Notes under the pieces: model-generated
What the model was told of the DNA's origin: nothing
What the model saw: only the letters and a program-made list of their open reading frames with translations
The model's database searches: none
From: Hyphomicrobiales bacterium
Lineage (GTDB): Bacteria > Pseudomonadota > Alphaproteobacteria > Rhizobiales > Rhizobiaceae
Direction: 5' to 3'
Assembly: GCA_900474095.1 (NCBI GenBank)
Contig: UCOA01000072.1
Location: 1 to 49,961 of the forward strand
Length of the DNA: 49,961 bases
Program-made: the position numbers and the translations under genes
Shown here: positions 34,869-43,063 of the stretch, one piece after another
How positions within the stretch are numbered: position 1 is the first letter of the stretch
Layout of the letters: every line of letters begins with the position of its first letter

Positions 34869-35171
34869 CGCTTTTCCTCGGTTTAACCGAAGAGATAGCA
34901 GCGTTCACGTCGCAACTACAATGGCGAGTTTTTCAACAATATCGGCCGCCTCGGCTCAGGTGCGATTTGTCCAATCCGCGATGATCTTGTACGAAGCTTC
35001 GACGTTCCTTTGTTGAGGTGGCGCGACATTCGCGCGTAGGGTCCCCTCAGATGATGCCCCGCTGTTGACCGGTTGAAAAACTCGCTTTAGTCAGACGCCC
35101 TCATTTTACGGCGCCGTAGGCCCGCTATGCGGTGGCCCTGTTTCAGGCTCGCCAAGCTAGTATTGCCTGTC

Positions 35172-35396
35172 TCACTCGTAAATCTTGGCCGCTGCCAACA
35201 AAGCGGCGGCATGTTGCCAAGGATTTGAATTCGCAGCGTTGGGCCAGTCAGTTGTCCACGCCTGCATGGCCTCCAGGAATCTGCCAAGGTCTGCATTTTC
35301 CCAACCGCCAGCAAGATCATGACTGTCTAGATCAGCTCTGAGCTGTGCAAGGTATTCGACAAAGCTCTTTCGGTCGTGCACTTCGTGATCGTTCAT
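35172..35396 (-). CDS. DUF7660-like small protein
   Basis: A 74-aa protein (the frame is also open to an ATG at 35432, which has GGGAGG upstream and would add 12 residues). The core DRKSFVEYLAQLRADL, WENADLGRFLEAMQAWTTDW and NPWQHAAALLAAAKIYE matches my memory of the DUF7660 family, small single-domain proteins often found near polymorphic toxin or immunity genes. Assignment by recall only. Confidence 0.6.
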   Translation of the reverse strand: MNDHEVHDRKSFVEYLAQLRADLDSHDLAGGWENADLGRFLEAMQAWTTDWPNAANSNPWQHAAALLAAAKIYE

Positions 35397-35480
35397 CCCG
35401 CTAGGATGACACATCCCGACGAATGTCTGCAATGGGCTGCCTACTCCCTCCCATTTGATCAGAGGGTGATCGGGTATTAA

Positions 35481-35537
35481 GTCGTGAACTCATAATGGCG
35501 CAAGATGAGGCGAATGCAGGCTAGGTCGTGAACTCAT
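35481..35537. repeat. Pair of 13-bp direct repeats
   Basis: GTCGTGAACTCAT occurs at 35481-35493 and again at 35525-35537, each followed by an AA-rich step. It may be the relic of an insertion-sequence end; no transposase is attached. Confidence 0.4.
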
Positions 35538-35594
35538 TAATCTGCTTGTCAGATCAAGCCTTGCAACACGGGCATCAGAAGAGCAAAAAGCGTT

Positions 35595-36038
35595 ATGTCC
35601 GAGAACAACGTCAACGCAATTTCATTCGAGTTCGATCGCTCAAACATGTTTGAACCGCTTTTGCGGGCTGATCCGTCGTTTCGTGGAAAGTGGGAGACAT
35701 TCCAGGAGGAACATCGATCTGACGACGAGATACCACTTTACTTGGCACTGTCAGAGCTTGCACATCATCTGATTGACGATTTGGAGGCAGGTAACACACA
35801 TCGATTTGACGCTGTCTTTGATGTTGTCGAGCGCTGGAACATCAACGGCGACCCGTATGTTAAAGAGGCCGCTACTGTAGGTCTCCTAGAAGACTTGCAA
35901 AATCGACATTTGCATCGCGAAACTCGGCCTGACGATTTTCTTCCATGGCTGCAGCCGGAAACTCTAGGATGGTGGGCTAAGATCCATGAATTCTGGGGCA
36001 CAGCAAAGCCGCGTTCTTCAGATTCTGGCTTCCGATGA
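35595..36038 (+). CDS. DUF7674-like hypothetical protein (immunity-type)
   Basis: A 147-aa acidic helical protein. The segment EPLLRADPSFRGKWETFQEEH, LYLALSELAHHLIDDLEAGNTHRFDAVFDVVERW and GDPYVKEAATVGLLEDLQN is a recognisable family pattern (I recall it as DUF7674). The C-terminal FLPWLQPETLGWWAKIHEFW is also typical. Such proteins are common next to small immunity genes. It is followed at once by an IS5-type fragment. Confidence 0.65.
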   Translation: MSENNVNAISFEFDRSNMFEPLLRADPSFRGKWETFQEEHRSDDEIPLYLALSELAHHLIDDLEAGNTHRFDAVFDVVERWNINGDPYVKEAATVGLLEDLQNRHLHRETRPDDFLPWLQPETLGWWAKIHEFWGTAKPRSSDSGFR

Positions 36039-36082
36039 TTGCATGTTTTTGATTCACTGAGGCTTTGATTTGGAGGCCTCTT

Positions 36083-36250
36083 ATGTCCCGTCAGCAGTTC
36101 GACCTGACTGATTTCGAATGGAACATCATTCAGCCGTTGTTGCCGAACAAGCCGCGCGGTGTTCCTCGCGTCGATGATCGTCGTGTCATCAACGGCATCT
36201 TGTGGCGTTTCCGAACCGGCTCGCCGTGGGCGGACGTTCCAGAGCGATAT
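36083..36250 (+). pseudogene. IS5-family transposase, N-terminal fragment
   Basis: The frame from ATG 36083 gives MSRQQFDLTDFEWNIIQPLL, then VDDRRVINGILWRFRTGSPWADVPERYG, the N-terminal domain of IS5/IS427-group transposases. The match stops at about 36250, where the sequence passes into phage tail-fibre DNA. The conserved 26 bp upstream (GATTCACTGAGGC...) resembles the element's end. The rest of the transposase is missing. Confidence 0.8.
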
Positions 36251-37145
36251 GGCACGCGTGCAGGAAAGTACGCGCCAGCTGCTGGAGAAGCTTCTTGGTG
36301 GCAATCTTGACGCCTTTGCTAGCCTGGTAGGTGCGGCTGACAAGCTTCCGTATTTCACGGGCGCTGGCACAATGGATATGGCCGACTTCAAGGCCAAGGG
36401 GCGTGACATCGTCCAGTCGTCGACTACGGCGACGTTGCTTGCGCGGCTCGGACCGACCGCGAGTCGCGTGTCGCCATTTCCCAGCGACGCAGACGTTGGC
36501 ATGGTGGACGGCGATTTCAATACGGTGACCTATCCCGGCCTCTATACTATTTCCGGAAGCTGGGCGAACGGCCCGCCCGTTTACGGTGACCCGGCGACAT
36601 TCACCACGGCAACTCTTGAGGTTATCGTCAGGGCTAGCGGCAATAGCTATTGGCAATATTTCCGCAACGGCCAAAGTGTCTTCAGGAGGTTCGCGACTAG
36701 CACAGGCGGGCTAGCCAGCGCCGTTTGGAATAAGGTCGAACATATTATGGTTGGCACTGTCGCACAAAGCGGCGGTGTTGCCACCGGGACCATTTTCGAT
36801 CGAGGTGTGAACAGCAACGGCGAAGTGATCAAATTTGCTGACGGGACGATGATCAACTGGCAGAGAGCGAGCGTCTCCTCCGTCGCAGTCAGCACGGCAC
36901 GCGGTTCCATATTCGGCATGAATTCCGCCGACGCGCTGGAATGGACTTATCCTTCGCCCTTCGCCGGAAGCTTTCATATTGCTGCGGCCGTACAGATGGA
37001 GCGGAGTGATTGGTCTATCGTGACTGGCGCATCCATCATATCGATTAACTCTGTGAGCTTGACGCATAATATGTGGGGCTCGGTGAGTAACCCGGCAGGC
37101 AACAGCAAGACAATCAACAGGATTGCGATCGGAAGGTGGTTCTAA
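36249..37145 (+). pseudogene. Phage tail-fibre protein, C-terminal part
   Basis: The frame from about 36249 gives ~298 residues. The AADKLPYFTGAGTMDMADFKAKGRDI segment is a hallmark of tail-fibre proteins, and it is followed by a Gly/Ser/Thr-rich beta-structured receptor-binding region ending MWGSVSNPAGNSKTINRIAIGRWF. The N-terminus that joins the phage baseplate is gone, replaced by the transposase fragment; the first ATG at 36249 is fortuitous. The stop codon overlaps the next gene (TAATG). Confidence 0.75.
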
Positions 37146-37483
37146 TGCGCATCAGTCTTTCCCCACAACTGCGGGATGACAGCCTGATCGTTTCGGTCTC
37201 CGGTGACGTTCTGACTGTCAACGGCGAGGTGTTCGATTTCACGCCGCTGCCGGAAGGCGCAACGCTTCCACGAGATGCCGTCGACTCCGAATGGTTCGCC
37301 GGCCCTGTCTCGCGCACGGGCGGCCAGATCGAAGTGACGCTCATATTGCCGTACAAACACAGCAACGCCTCGAGCAATGTCACTTTCCCGGAACCGATCG
37401 TGACGACGGGAAACGGTCCGGTTTCACTGCCGGTCGATCTCAACAATATGGAAGTGGAGGTCGAAGCCGATGGCGACGATTGA
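37145..37483 (+). CDS. Phage tail-associated hypothetical protein
   Basis: A 112-aa protein, ATG overlapping the tail-fibre stop. Residues MRISLSPQLRDDSLIVSVSGDVLTVNGEVFDFTPLPEGATLP are typical of small proteins that follow tail-fibre genes in rhizobial prophages. The C-terminus is very acidic (NNMEVEVEADGDD). Probably a fibre-assembly or accessory protein; function unknown. It overlaps the next gene by 14 nt. Confidence 0.6.
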   Translation: MRISLSPQLRDDSLIVSVSGDVLTVNGEVFDFTPLPEGATLPRDAVDSEWFAGPVSRTGGQIEVTLILPYKHSNASSNVTFPEPIVTTGNGPVSLPVDLNNMEVEVEADGDD

Positions 37484-37799
37484 TTTTTCCAAGGTCATCA
37501 CCGCCGAGCAGAAGGCGGCCGACGCTTTGGCGCAGGCGATGGCGGAATATTCCGGCGCCATCCAGGCGCACATGGAAGCCAAGGCGCACGAGCGGCACTA
37601 CGACAGTCTGCAGTCAGCCATCAGCTACCGCGACGATCCGAACGAGCAGTTCGCGGCCGAGGCGGCGGCGCTGTTTGCCTGGCGATCGGCCGTCTGGACC
37701 TATGCGACGGTGGAACTGGACAAGGTAACTGCCGGCGAGCGAACGCAGCCGAGCATTGAAGAATTCATCGGCGAGTTGCCGGCGTTCATCTGGCCGTAA
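37470..37799 (+). CDS. Phage hypothetical protein
   Basis: A 109-aa helical protein with ADALAQAMAEYSGAIQAHMEAKAHERHYDSLQSAISYRDDPNEQFAAEAAALFAWRSAVW, resembling the small proteins encoded downstream of tail-fibre genes (tail-assembly accessory type). It overlaps its neighbour and ends before the hairpin and terminator at 37.8 kb. Confidence 0.6.
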   Translation: MATIDFSKVITAEQKAADALAQAMAEYSGAIQAHMEAKAHERHYDSLQSAISYRDDPNEQFAAEAAALFAWRSAVWTYATVELDKVTAGERTQPSIEEFIGELPAFIWP

Positions 37800-37807
37800 G
37801 GCCTGAT

Positions 37808-37829
37808 CACCAGGCGTCATCGCCTGGTG
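37808..37829. other. Perfect 9-bp hairpin after phage tail genes
   Basis: CACCAGGCG-TCAT-CGCCTGGTG starts 8 bp after the stop codon at 37799. It has no T run, and it stands ~40 bp before the full terminator at 37868. Confidence 0.6.
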
Positions 37830-37867
37830 TGAAATCTCGACTCAGCTCGACATCACCAAACGTTTTC

Positions 37868-37893
37868 AAGGCTCCCTGACGGGGGCCTTTTTC
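37868..37893 (+). terminator. Rho-independent terminator between tail and lysis genes
   Basis: AAGGCTCCC-TGAC-GGGGGCCTT forms a 9-bp stem with one G-T pair, followed directly by TTT. It separates the tail-gene transcript from the lysis cassette. Confidence 0.75.
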
Positions 37894-37920
37894 ATTGCCC
37901 AAATCTAAAAGGACAACCAA

Positions 37921-38355
37921 ATGCCCATCTTCGGTGTCGCATCGCTCAAAAACTTGTCCAAATGCCACCCGAACTTAAAGCTCATCGCGAATGAAGCCAT
38001 CAAAGAGATGGATTTCCGCGTGCTCGACAGTACCAGGGGCAGGGACGCTCAAACCCGCGCTTTCCAGACCGGCAAGAGCAAAGCGAAATTCGGCCAGTCG
38101 GCGCACAACTATGTGCCGGCAATCGCCTTCGATCTTTTCCCGTTCCCCTACGATTGGAAAGACCGGAAAGCTTTCACCCGGCTTGCCGAGATCATCATGC
38201 GGATTGCCAAGGAAAAAGGCATTCCGCTTCGCTGGGGCGGCGATTGGAACATGGATGGCGACAAGACCAAGTCAGATGCTTGGGACATGCCCCATTTCGA
38301 GCTCCACCCATGGCGCGACTGGGCGAAGAAATCCAAGCTCTACGAGGACGGTTGA
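37921..38355 (+). CDS. Phage endolysin, M15-type peptidase (VanY/L-Ala-D-Glu peptidase family)
   Basis: A 144-aa zinc peptidase that cleaves the peptide stems of peptidoglycan. AAGGA precedes the ATG. The M15 metal ligands are visible: His in QSAHNYVPAIAFDLFP with the Asp, and the final His in DAWDMPHFEL. TRGRDAQTRAFQTGKSK is also typical. It has no signal peptide, so a holin must release it. It overlaps the holin-like gene by 1 nt. Confidence 0.88.
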   Translation: MPIFGVASLKNLSKCHPNLKLIANEAIKEMDFRVLDSTRGRDAQTRAFQTGKSKAKFGQSAHNYVPAIAFDLFPFPYDWKDRKAFTRLAEIIMRIAKEKGIPLRWGGDWNMDGDKTKSDAWDMPHFELHPWRDWAKKSKLYEDG

Positions 38356-38627
38356 TGGCACAGGCAAGCTGGGCGGTTCGCCGTCGTATTATCATTTCCG
38401 TGCTCATCTGGGCCGGAGCGCTGATCACATATCTGTCGATCTGGGGCCGGCCCGTCACCCTGGTTGGCGACATCGCAACAGGGCTGATCCTTCTCATGGG
38501 TAGCGTGATCGGCTCCTACGTATTCGGCGCCGTCTGGGATGACCAGTCCAAGCGGAAATCCGAAGTGGCGCAATCGGCTGTAGACCAGAGCGACCCGACC
38601 AGCACGACCGTGAAAGTCGAACCATGA
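38355..38627 (+). CDS. Holin-like membrane protein
   Basis: A 90-aa protein from ATG 38355. It has a basic N-terminus (VRRRIIIS) and two hydrophobic segments, SVLIWAGALITYLSIW and IATGLILLMGSVIGSYVFG, separated by a short loop, and a charged tail (DDQSKRKSEV). Size, topology and position directly after an endolysin and before spanin genes indicate a holin, which opens the inner membrane for the endolysin. Confidence 0.75.
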   Translation: MAQASWAVRRRIIISVLIWAGALITYLSIWGRPVTLVGDIATGLILLMGSVIGSYVFGAVWDDQSKRKSEVAQSAVDQSDPTSTTVKVEP

Positions 38628-38998
38628 TCGCGCTGTGGGACATCATCGGCCGCTTTGCCGGCATCGTTCGGATGGCCATGGGAGCCGCAGCGGCCGCGTT
38701 GCTGTTCTGGCTGGTGGTTGTGCCGCTCGAACGCGCCGACGCTCGCAAGGGCTACGTGCTGGAGGTGAGGGCGCTTGCCGCGGAAGCGGAGCGCGACGAG
38801 CTCGCACGGCAGGTGAAGGCAGGCAAGATCGTCACCGAAGCCTATCATGAGCAGCTCCGAAACTTCAGGGCCAAGGACGCAGCCGACGATGTCGAGCTCG
38901 AAAAAAGGATTATCGAGAATGAAGCTCTCCGCAAAGCTGCTGGCCGTGCCTGTCTGCTGGGTGATTCTGACCGCCGCTTCCTGCTCGACCTTAGATAA
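38624..38998 (+). CDS. Rz-like inner-membrane spanin
   Basis: A 124-aa protein with one N-terminal membrane anchor (MAMGAAAAALLFWLVVVPL) and a long periplasmic coiled coil (ALAAEAERDELARQVKAGKIVTEAYHEQLRNFRAKDAADDVELEKRIIENEALRKAAG). This is the structure of i-spanin Rz, which fuses inner and outer membranes in the last step of lysis. The o-spanin is encoded in a second frame over its 3' end. Confidence 0.72.
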   Translation: MIALWDIIGRFAGIVRMAMGAAAAALLFWLVVVPLERADARKGYVLEVRALAAEAERDELARQVKAGKIVTEAYHEQLRNFRAKDAADDVELEKRIIENEALRKAAGRACLLGDSDRRFLLDLR

Positions 38999-39221
38999 GC
39001 CGGCCGCCTCGATCGGGGTTGCGAGGGCTGGCGTCAACCTCCCGGCATGGCCGGATGACTGTCGAGCTCAGGAGCCTCACGCGGAGATCAGCATCGGCTC
39101 TGAGGCTGTCACGATCATCAAGCGGGAGCGGAAGGCGACGGACAAGGCAAACGCACGGGTGACGCGCTGTGCCGGTTTCTACGACAATACCCGAGATCGG
39201 TTCGAGCGAGCCGGAAACTAG
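38919..39221 (+). CDS. Rz1-like outer-membrane spanin lipoprotein
   Basis: A 100-aa protein from ATG 38919, nested out of frame in the Rz gene and running past it. The signal MKLSAKLLAVPVCWVILTAASC ends in lipobox TAASC. The mature part is short, with NLPAWPDDCRAQEPH. Overlapping Rz/Rz1 frames are a classic arrangement of phage lysis cassettes, which supports both calls. Confidence 0.72.
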   Translation: MKLSAKLLAVPVCWVILTAASCSTLDKPAASIGVARAGVNLPAWPDDCRAQEPHAEISIGSEAVTIIKRERKATDKANARVTRCAGFYDNTRDRFERAGN

Positions 39222-39366
39222 CCGGCCGGACGCTCGGTTACGAGCCGAGCGCCCAGCCTAACCGCGCGAAATGGGGAGATCGCAACGGCTGGAGCTAGCT
39301 ACCAGCCGAACGTAACCCGATCGTTAACGAACTTCACAGGCATCAGGCACAGGGGCTTACCGGGGA

Positions 39367-40083
39367 ATGGCAGAGGTTACCGATATGACGACGAACGGCA
39401 ATGGATTCGATTCTCTCGCCCAGTACGCCCGTCTCAGCGAACGCGTGGAGAACCAGGGGAAAGATATAATCGACCTTCGCTCGAATATGAATTCGGGCTT
39501 CCAAGGCGTGAATACCAATATCGCAAGCCTGTCCAATGAGTTGCGCTCGAATTCTAAGACCCAATGGCCCGTTATCTGGGCGGCCGCTGGCGTTTGCTTC
39601 ACGGTGCTCGTGACGATCGGAGCCTTCTTCTACGGGACACTGAACAAGGGCCTGGATCGACTGGACGCTGCAATCGTCAAGAACGCCGAGATAAGCCAGA
39701 ATGCCGTCACCAAGCTCGCCGAAACGATGCAGGTTGGGTTTAAGAGCATCACCGACAACATGGTGACGCAGAAGGAAATGGAATGGCGCACGGCCCGCGG
39801 CGCAGAGGATCGGAAACGGACAGACGACGGTTTTGTTGATCTGCGGGCGACGACCGTCAGCCGCAACGAATGGTCCGAACGCAACCACGCCAGAGACACA
39901 GAAATCAACGAACTCAGCCGGCGCATCGAAGAACTTCGGCAGGAATTCGGATCGCAATACACGGCGAGAGATGTGCTGCTGTCGACCCGATCGGAAGTCA
40001 AGGATTTGCGCAACCAGTTGCGGCGGCTCTACGAATCCAGCGGCGGACGGCTGAGCATGTCAGATCCTCGCGAAACTCCCTGA
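39367..40083 (+). CDS. Phage-type membrane protein with coiled coil
   Basis: A 238-aa protein. An N-terminal helical region (RLSERVENQGKDIIDLRSNMNSGFQGV) precedes one membrane segment (about 68-90, VIWAAAGVCFTVLVTIGAFFYG), then a long heptad-rich helix rich in charged residues, ending RDTEINELSRRIEELRQEF and SEVKDLRNQLRRLYES. I do not recognise the family beyond a general likeness to prophage proteins beside lysis genes. It is the last gene of the prophage fragment. Confidence 0.6.
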   Translation: MAEVTDMTTNGNGFDSLAQYARLSERVENQGKDIIDLRSNMNSGFQGVNTNIASLSNELRSNSKTQWPVIWAAAGVCFTVLVTIGAFFYGTLNKGLDRLDAAIVKNAEISQNAVTKLAETMQVGFKSITDNMVTQKEMEWRTARGAEDRKRTDDGFVDLRATTVSRNEWSERNHARDTEINELSRRIEELRQEFGSQYTARDVLLSTRSEVKDLRNQLRRLYESSGGRLSMSDPRETP

Positions 40084-40235
40084 TAAGCCGAGGACGGCGA
40101 GACCGACAGCTCAGGCTTTTTGATCGATCCGATCCTCTACGAAGACTCTCCTGATGGAGTTCCAGTTCGCTTCGTATCCGTGACATCGACATTGAACAGC
40201 GTGGGGCATGTCGTCGCCTCCCTCGCCCTCAGAGC

Positions 40236-40250
40236 GGGTGATGGGGGCGG
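40236..40250 (+). repeat. Dispersed 15-bp repeat, copy 1
   Basis: GGGTGATGGGGGCGG differs at one position from the two copies at 41365 and 42742 (which are in the opposite orientation). The ten or so bases after it are also partly alike. It lies between the phage remnant and the Imm8-like gene. Confidence 0.45.
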
Positions 40251-40354
40251 CTTTGCGCCAAATAGGGACATCGCCAACCCGCCGCCGATAACACGTGCTT
40301 GCCAACATGACGGCGCAGTTGGTAGCTAATCGCATCTACCGGCGAGGGCGTAGC

Positions 40355-40690
40355 ATGGCTTTGAAGTATAGCGGGTTCCACATCTGGGAGGCGGATGATT
40401 GGCAACCGGGTGACTTCACCGACTTCGGCTTTTCGATGGACTTCTATGTCGGCGACGCCAATGGCAGCGACGCATTTACCGTCCTAGTCTGTAGTCCGTC
40501 ATGGTTCGCGCGTGAACGCGGTGGTGAGGTGACGAGCGGTCGCAATGTGATCTTCATGCCACGATTTAATCGAAACGACCTCGACGATTTCCTTAAAGCC
40601 AGATGCGCAGAAGAAAGCGGCAAAAGCGTTGAAACCACGATGCTCAAAATCGATGGCATCGGTGAGTGGGAGTATCGCTATCGGAGTTGA
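40355..40690 (+). CDS. Imm8-family immunity protein
   Basis: A 111-aa protein from ATG 40355. The core DWQPGDFTDFGFSMDFYVGDANGSDAFTVLVCSPSWFARE matches the Imm8 pattern (PxDPxxFxxxxxxxIGxxGxxGxExFxxxVCTPxWL). Imm8 proteins neutralise toxins of contact-dependent or Rhs-type polymorphic systems. No toxin gene lies beside it, so it appears to be an orphan. Confidence 0.75.
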   Translation: MALKYSGFHIWEADDWQPGDFTDFGFSMDFYVGDANGSDAFTVLVCSPSWFARERGGEVTSGRNVIFMPRFNRNDLDDFLKARCAEESGKSVETTMLKIDGIGEWEYRYRS

Positions 40691-40849
40691 GCCCTTCGCC
40701 CCAACATCGGGCGGCGGGTGCATGTCCGCAACGGGGCCAATTGCAGACGAATGTTGATTGCGCGGTTGCTTCCCCTTGCACCAGATTGTGGTCAATAAAA
40801 CAACGCAGTATACCAATTTGGATCGTACTGCCCCGATGGATTCTTGCTC

Positions 40850-41296
40850 ATGAGCAACACGAAGCGAATGCTACCTTTAGCGGTTGAGTTTGGGGGACTA
40901 GGCGAGCCTCCCCCGCAATATGTCTCTCATTTATCAAAGGTATCGCAAGGGCATATTGTTCTATACGGCGGAAGGCAGATATCCGGCCTTCATGAACTTG
41001 GGAAAGAAATCGCATTCATTGACGAAGGAGAGCTTTGGGAAAACGAGGATTTGTTTTCGAAATTGACTGAACTTAATTCCAGCGGGCTTCCGTTTTCATA
41101 TCAGCCAAAGGAAATGGATTCGCCGGATATTCTGATGGCGTATTGGCATGCAATTGGAAAACTCAAAGTGAGTTTCAAGGAGATTGTTTGGCGAAGTTCA
41201 GACCAATGGCACATCGTGACGCACGAACCTCCGGTCATTGAAGCCGACGTTTCGGCAGCGCCCGAGAGTTTTAGAGCTTGGCTATCACGTTCCTGA
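40850..41296 (+). CDS. Hypothetical protein, possible immunity protein
   Basis: A 148-aa protein I do not recognise (ATG 40850; another ATG at 40844). Composition is that of a small acidic globular protein, with EFGGLGEPPPQYVSHLSKVSQGHIVLYGG, IAFIDEGELWENEDLFSKLTELN and a Trp-rich C-terminal half. It is noticeably more AT-rich than its neighbours, a sign of separate origin. Its place in a row of immunity-like genes is the only hint of role. Confidence 0.5.
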   Translation: MSNTKRMLPLAVEFGGLGEPPPQYVSHLSKVSQGHIVLYGGRQISGLHELGKEIAFIDEGELWENEDLFSKLTELNSSGLPFSYQPKEMDSPDILMAYWHAIGKLKVSFKEIVWRSSDQWHIVTHEPPVIEADVSAAPESFRAWLSRS

Positions 41297-41364
41297 ATCC
41301 GGCAGAGGGCGAATAACCGCATCGGGACGATAGGCGACTACTGACGCGGCCGGATTGCGCCATA

Positions 41365-41379
41365 CCGGCCCCATCACCC
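41365..41379 (-). repeat. Dispersed 15-bp repeat, copy 2
   Basis: The plus strand reads CCGGCCCCATCACCC, identical to 42742-42756 and the near-exact reverse complement of 40236-40250. It lies ~70 bp after the stop of the 40850 gene. Confidence 0.5.
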
Positions 41380-41426
41380 TCACATCAAGTGTGGCGTGGG
41401 TATCGCCAAATTCAGCTGACGTTCTG

Positions 41427-41654
41427 TCAATCGTCTGCTGCCATTCGTCCTGTTATTTTCGTATATTCGTCTTCCCATAGCCACGAGCACGCTTCCTCAT
41501 ATGAGGCAAAGATAGCGAGAACTGTTCGGTCATGCGGGTCAAAAATTCGAAAGCTGCTATCACTGACATAGTGCAGTATCGCGAGGATATAGGGCGGGTC
41601 GGTCGACCAATCGTACCAAGCCTCAAACCATGTAAATTCTTCAGTGAGCTTCAA
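41427..41654 (-). CDS. Small hypothetical protein
   Basis: A 75-aa acidic protein, rich in Trp and aromatic residues: FTWFEAWYDWSTDPPYILAILHYVSDSSFRIFDPHDRTVLAIFASYEEACSWLWEDEYTKITGRM. The pattern of a DP turn followed by FxSYEEAxxWLxEDEY resembles small proteins of immunity clusters. No family name can be given. Confidence 0.5.
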   Translation of the reverse strand: MKLTEEFTWFEAWYDWSTDPPYILAILHYVSDSSFRIFDPHDRTVLAIFASYEEACSWLWEDEYTKITGRMAADD

Positions 41655-41857
41655 ACTTGCATCTCTATGAAATGTGGAAATCTATTTTCAGCTGCATTTA
41701 AACCAAATGCTCAAACTCAGCAAACAACAAGGTCCGCCTCGCAGGGGGCCATTGCTGCCACATCGCCCGCACCACGCTAGTTGCCGAAACCAGAGGTTCG
41801 CTTTGACCTGAGACATGCGAACTTGCGTTCCATCCTGATCGGCTGCAGGTTAAGCAG

Positions 41858-42124
41858 ATGCACAATCACGCGAACCAGCCAGCGCTCCTTCAACACACCG
41901 ACGGTCAACGCGGTGTGGTCAGCATAATTCCAAGCGGGGATTTATTCCTCTTCACTCTCGATAAAGAAGAATTTGAACCTCCATCCCATAGCATGGATAG
42001 CTACACGTACTGGACCGAGGTCTATCGCTCTGGTCTCTATGAAAACCTTGCAAGCGCTGCCGCTGCTGCCGAGGCGGAGTTTCCGTGGATCGGCAACGCA
42101 TTCTCAAATCCCAGTACGCGCTAG
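41858..42124 (+). CDS. Small hypothetical protein
   Basis: An 88-aa protein of unknown family. Coding character is moderate: QRGVVSIIPSGDLFLFTLDKEEFEPPSHSMDSYTYWTEVYRSGLYENLASAAAAAEAEFPWIG. The last part, with ENLASAAAAAEAEFPWIGNAF, looks like a real C-terminal helix. The ATG at 41858 has no clear Shine-Dalgarno. Confidence 0.4.
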   Translation: MHNHANQPALLQHTDGQRGVVSIIPSGDLFLFTLDKEEFEPPSHSMDSYTYWTEVYRSGLYENLASAAAAAEAEFPWIGNAFSNPSTR

Positions 42125-42174
42125 CCAACTTCCGCTAATTGCGGACATCAACGAACCGAGTTCTGACTTTCAGC

Positions 42175-42657
42175 TTATAATCCGTTCACCTCGGCTAGGA
42201 AATCTTTGTAAGAAGACCATTGTGGCTCGTAGGTGTGCGAGATATCGATGGGGTAGGCAGGGCTCGTTGCCAGCCTTTGATTAAGCTGAGCCATCCAGCT
42301 ATCAAAATCCTTGACATACCAGTGCCACTCTTTGCGGTTGTTTCCTGTAACTACGAGCACTTGTCGGCCGATCTCGTTCACATCCAAAGGCATAAGAGCG
42401 TCTTCAAATGCGATTTGCGCACTGTTGGCATCCGCATCTGGCATTCCATTCAAGTCAGCTTCATAGGGCCAAAGAATAATCACGCGGTTCGGTAGATCGG
42501 CCTCATGCACCCCGGCGGGCACAGCCTTCAGGCTCCGAAAAATCAGCGCCTTCCCATCTTCCTGGCCCGTAGCAGTAAAGTAGGTGCCTTCTGCGTTTGC
42601 AGTCATTGGCACAACCCACGCCATAATTGCGGCAAAAAACTTCGTGAGGCGACTCAT
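42175..42657 (-). CDS. Exported DUF695-like protein
   Basis: A 160-aa protein from ATG 42657 with a signal peptide (LTKFFAAIMAWVVPMTANA-EG). The segments PNRVIILWPYE, SAQIAFEDALMPLDVNEIGRQVLVVTGNNRKEWHWYVKDFDSWMAQLN and the C-terminal YEPQWSSYKDFL match the DUF695 pattern. DUF695 proteins recur in polymorphic-toxin immunity loci, but most are cytoplasmic; the signal peptide here is notable. Confidence 0.65.
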   Translation of the reverse strand: MSRLTKFFAAIMAWVVPMTANAEGTYFTATGQEDGKALIFRSLKAVPAGVHEADLPNRVIILWPYEADLNGMPDADANSAQIAFEDALMPLDVNEIGRQVLVVTGNNRKEWHWYVKDFDSWMAQLNQRLATSPAYPIDISHTYEPQWSSYKDFLAEVNGL

Positions 42658-42741
42658 GGGCAATTCCCGAGACGAACAAGGCAAGATGCCTGCTATATTT
42701 GGGAGAAAGATATTGCAAGAACATATGACAATGGGCCAATC

Positions 42742-42756
42742 CCGGCCCCATCACCC
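42742..42756 (-). repeat. Dispersed 15-bp repeat, copy 3
   Basis: The plus strand reads CCGGCCCCATCACCC, identical to 41365-41379. It lies ~85 bp upstream of the 42175 gene's start, between two immunity-like genes. Confidence 0.5.
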
Positions 42757-42806
42757 GGATCATCTGAGGGAAAGAAATCCTGTGGATCAGCGCTCACCGC
42801 GGCATG

Positions 42807-43016
42807 TCAATTAAGGAGAAGAGCGTCATCCGCATCAGCACCAAGGTCGCGAACTGTATCAGGGCTCATAGTGAAATCCGCAATCGATTCCAGGTCCAGA
42901 ATATAGGATCCCTGTCGAAGAAAGAGCCGATCCACTCCGAGCACCTTTCGGCCGGTGCGTTTACAGTTTTGAACGAAATCGACTGCCATTTCGGGAGGCA
43001 AAGGGTCCGTTTCCAT
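42807..43016 (-). CDS. Small hypothetical protein, possible immunity protein
   Basis: A 69-aa protein with PEMAVDFVQNCKRTGRKVLGVDRLFLRQGSYILDLESIADF. The pattern of a helix, then KVLGVDRLFL and a short acidic strand, resembles the C-terminal region of several small immunity proteins. It starts 48 bp after the stop of the next gene on the same strand and may be cotranscribed with it. It could also be a fragment. Confidence 0.42.
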   Translation of the reverse strand: METDPLPPEMAVDFVQNCKRTGRKVLGVDRLFLRQGSYILDLESIADFTMSPDTVRDLGADADDALLLN

Positions 43017-43063
43017 AGCAAAGCTCCATCAGCCGTGACGGCAATTCTTTTGCCTACGGAAAA

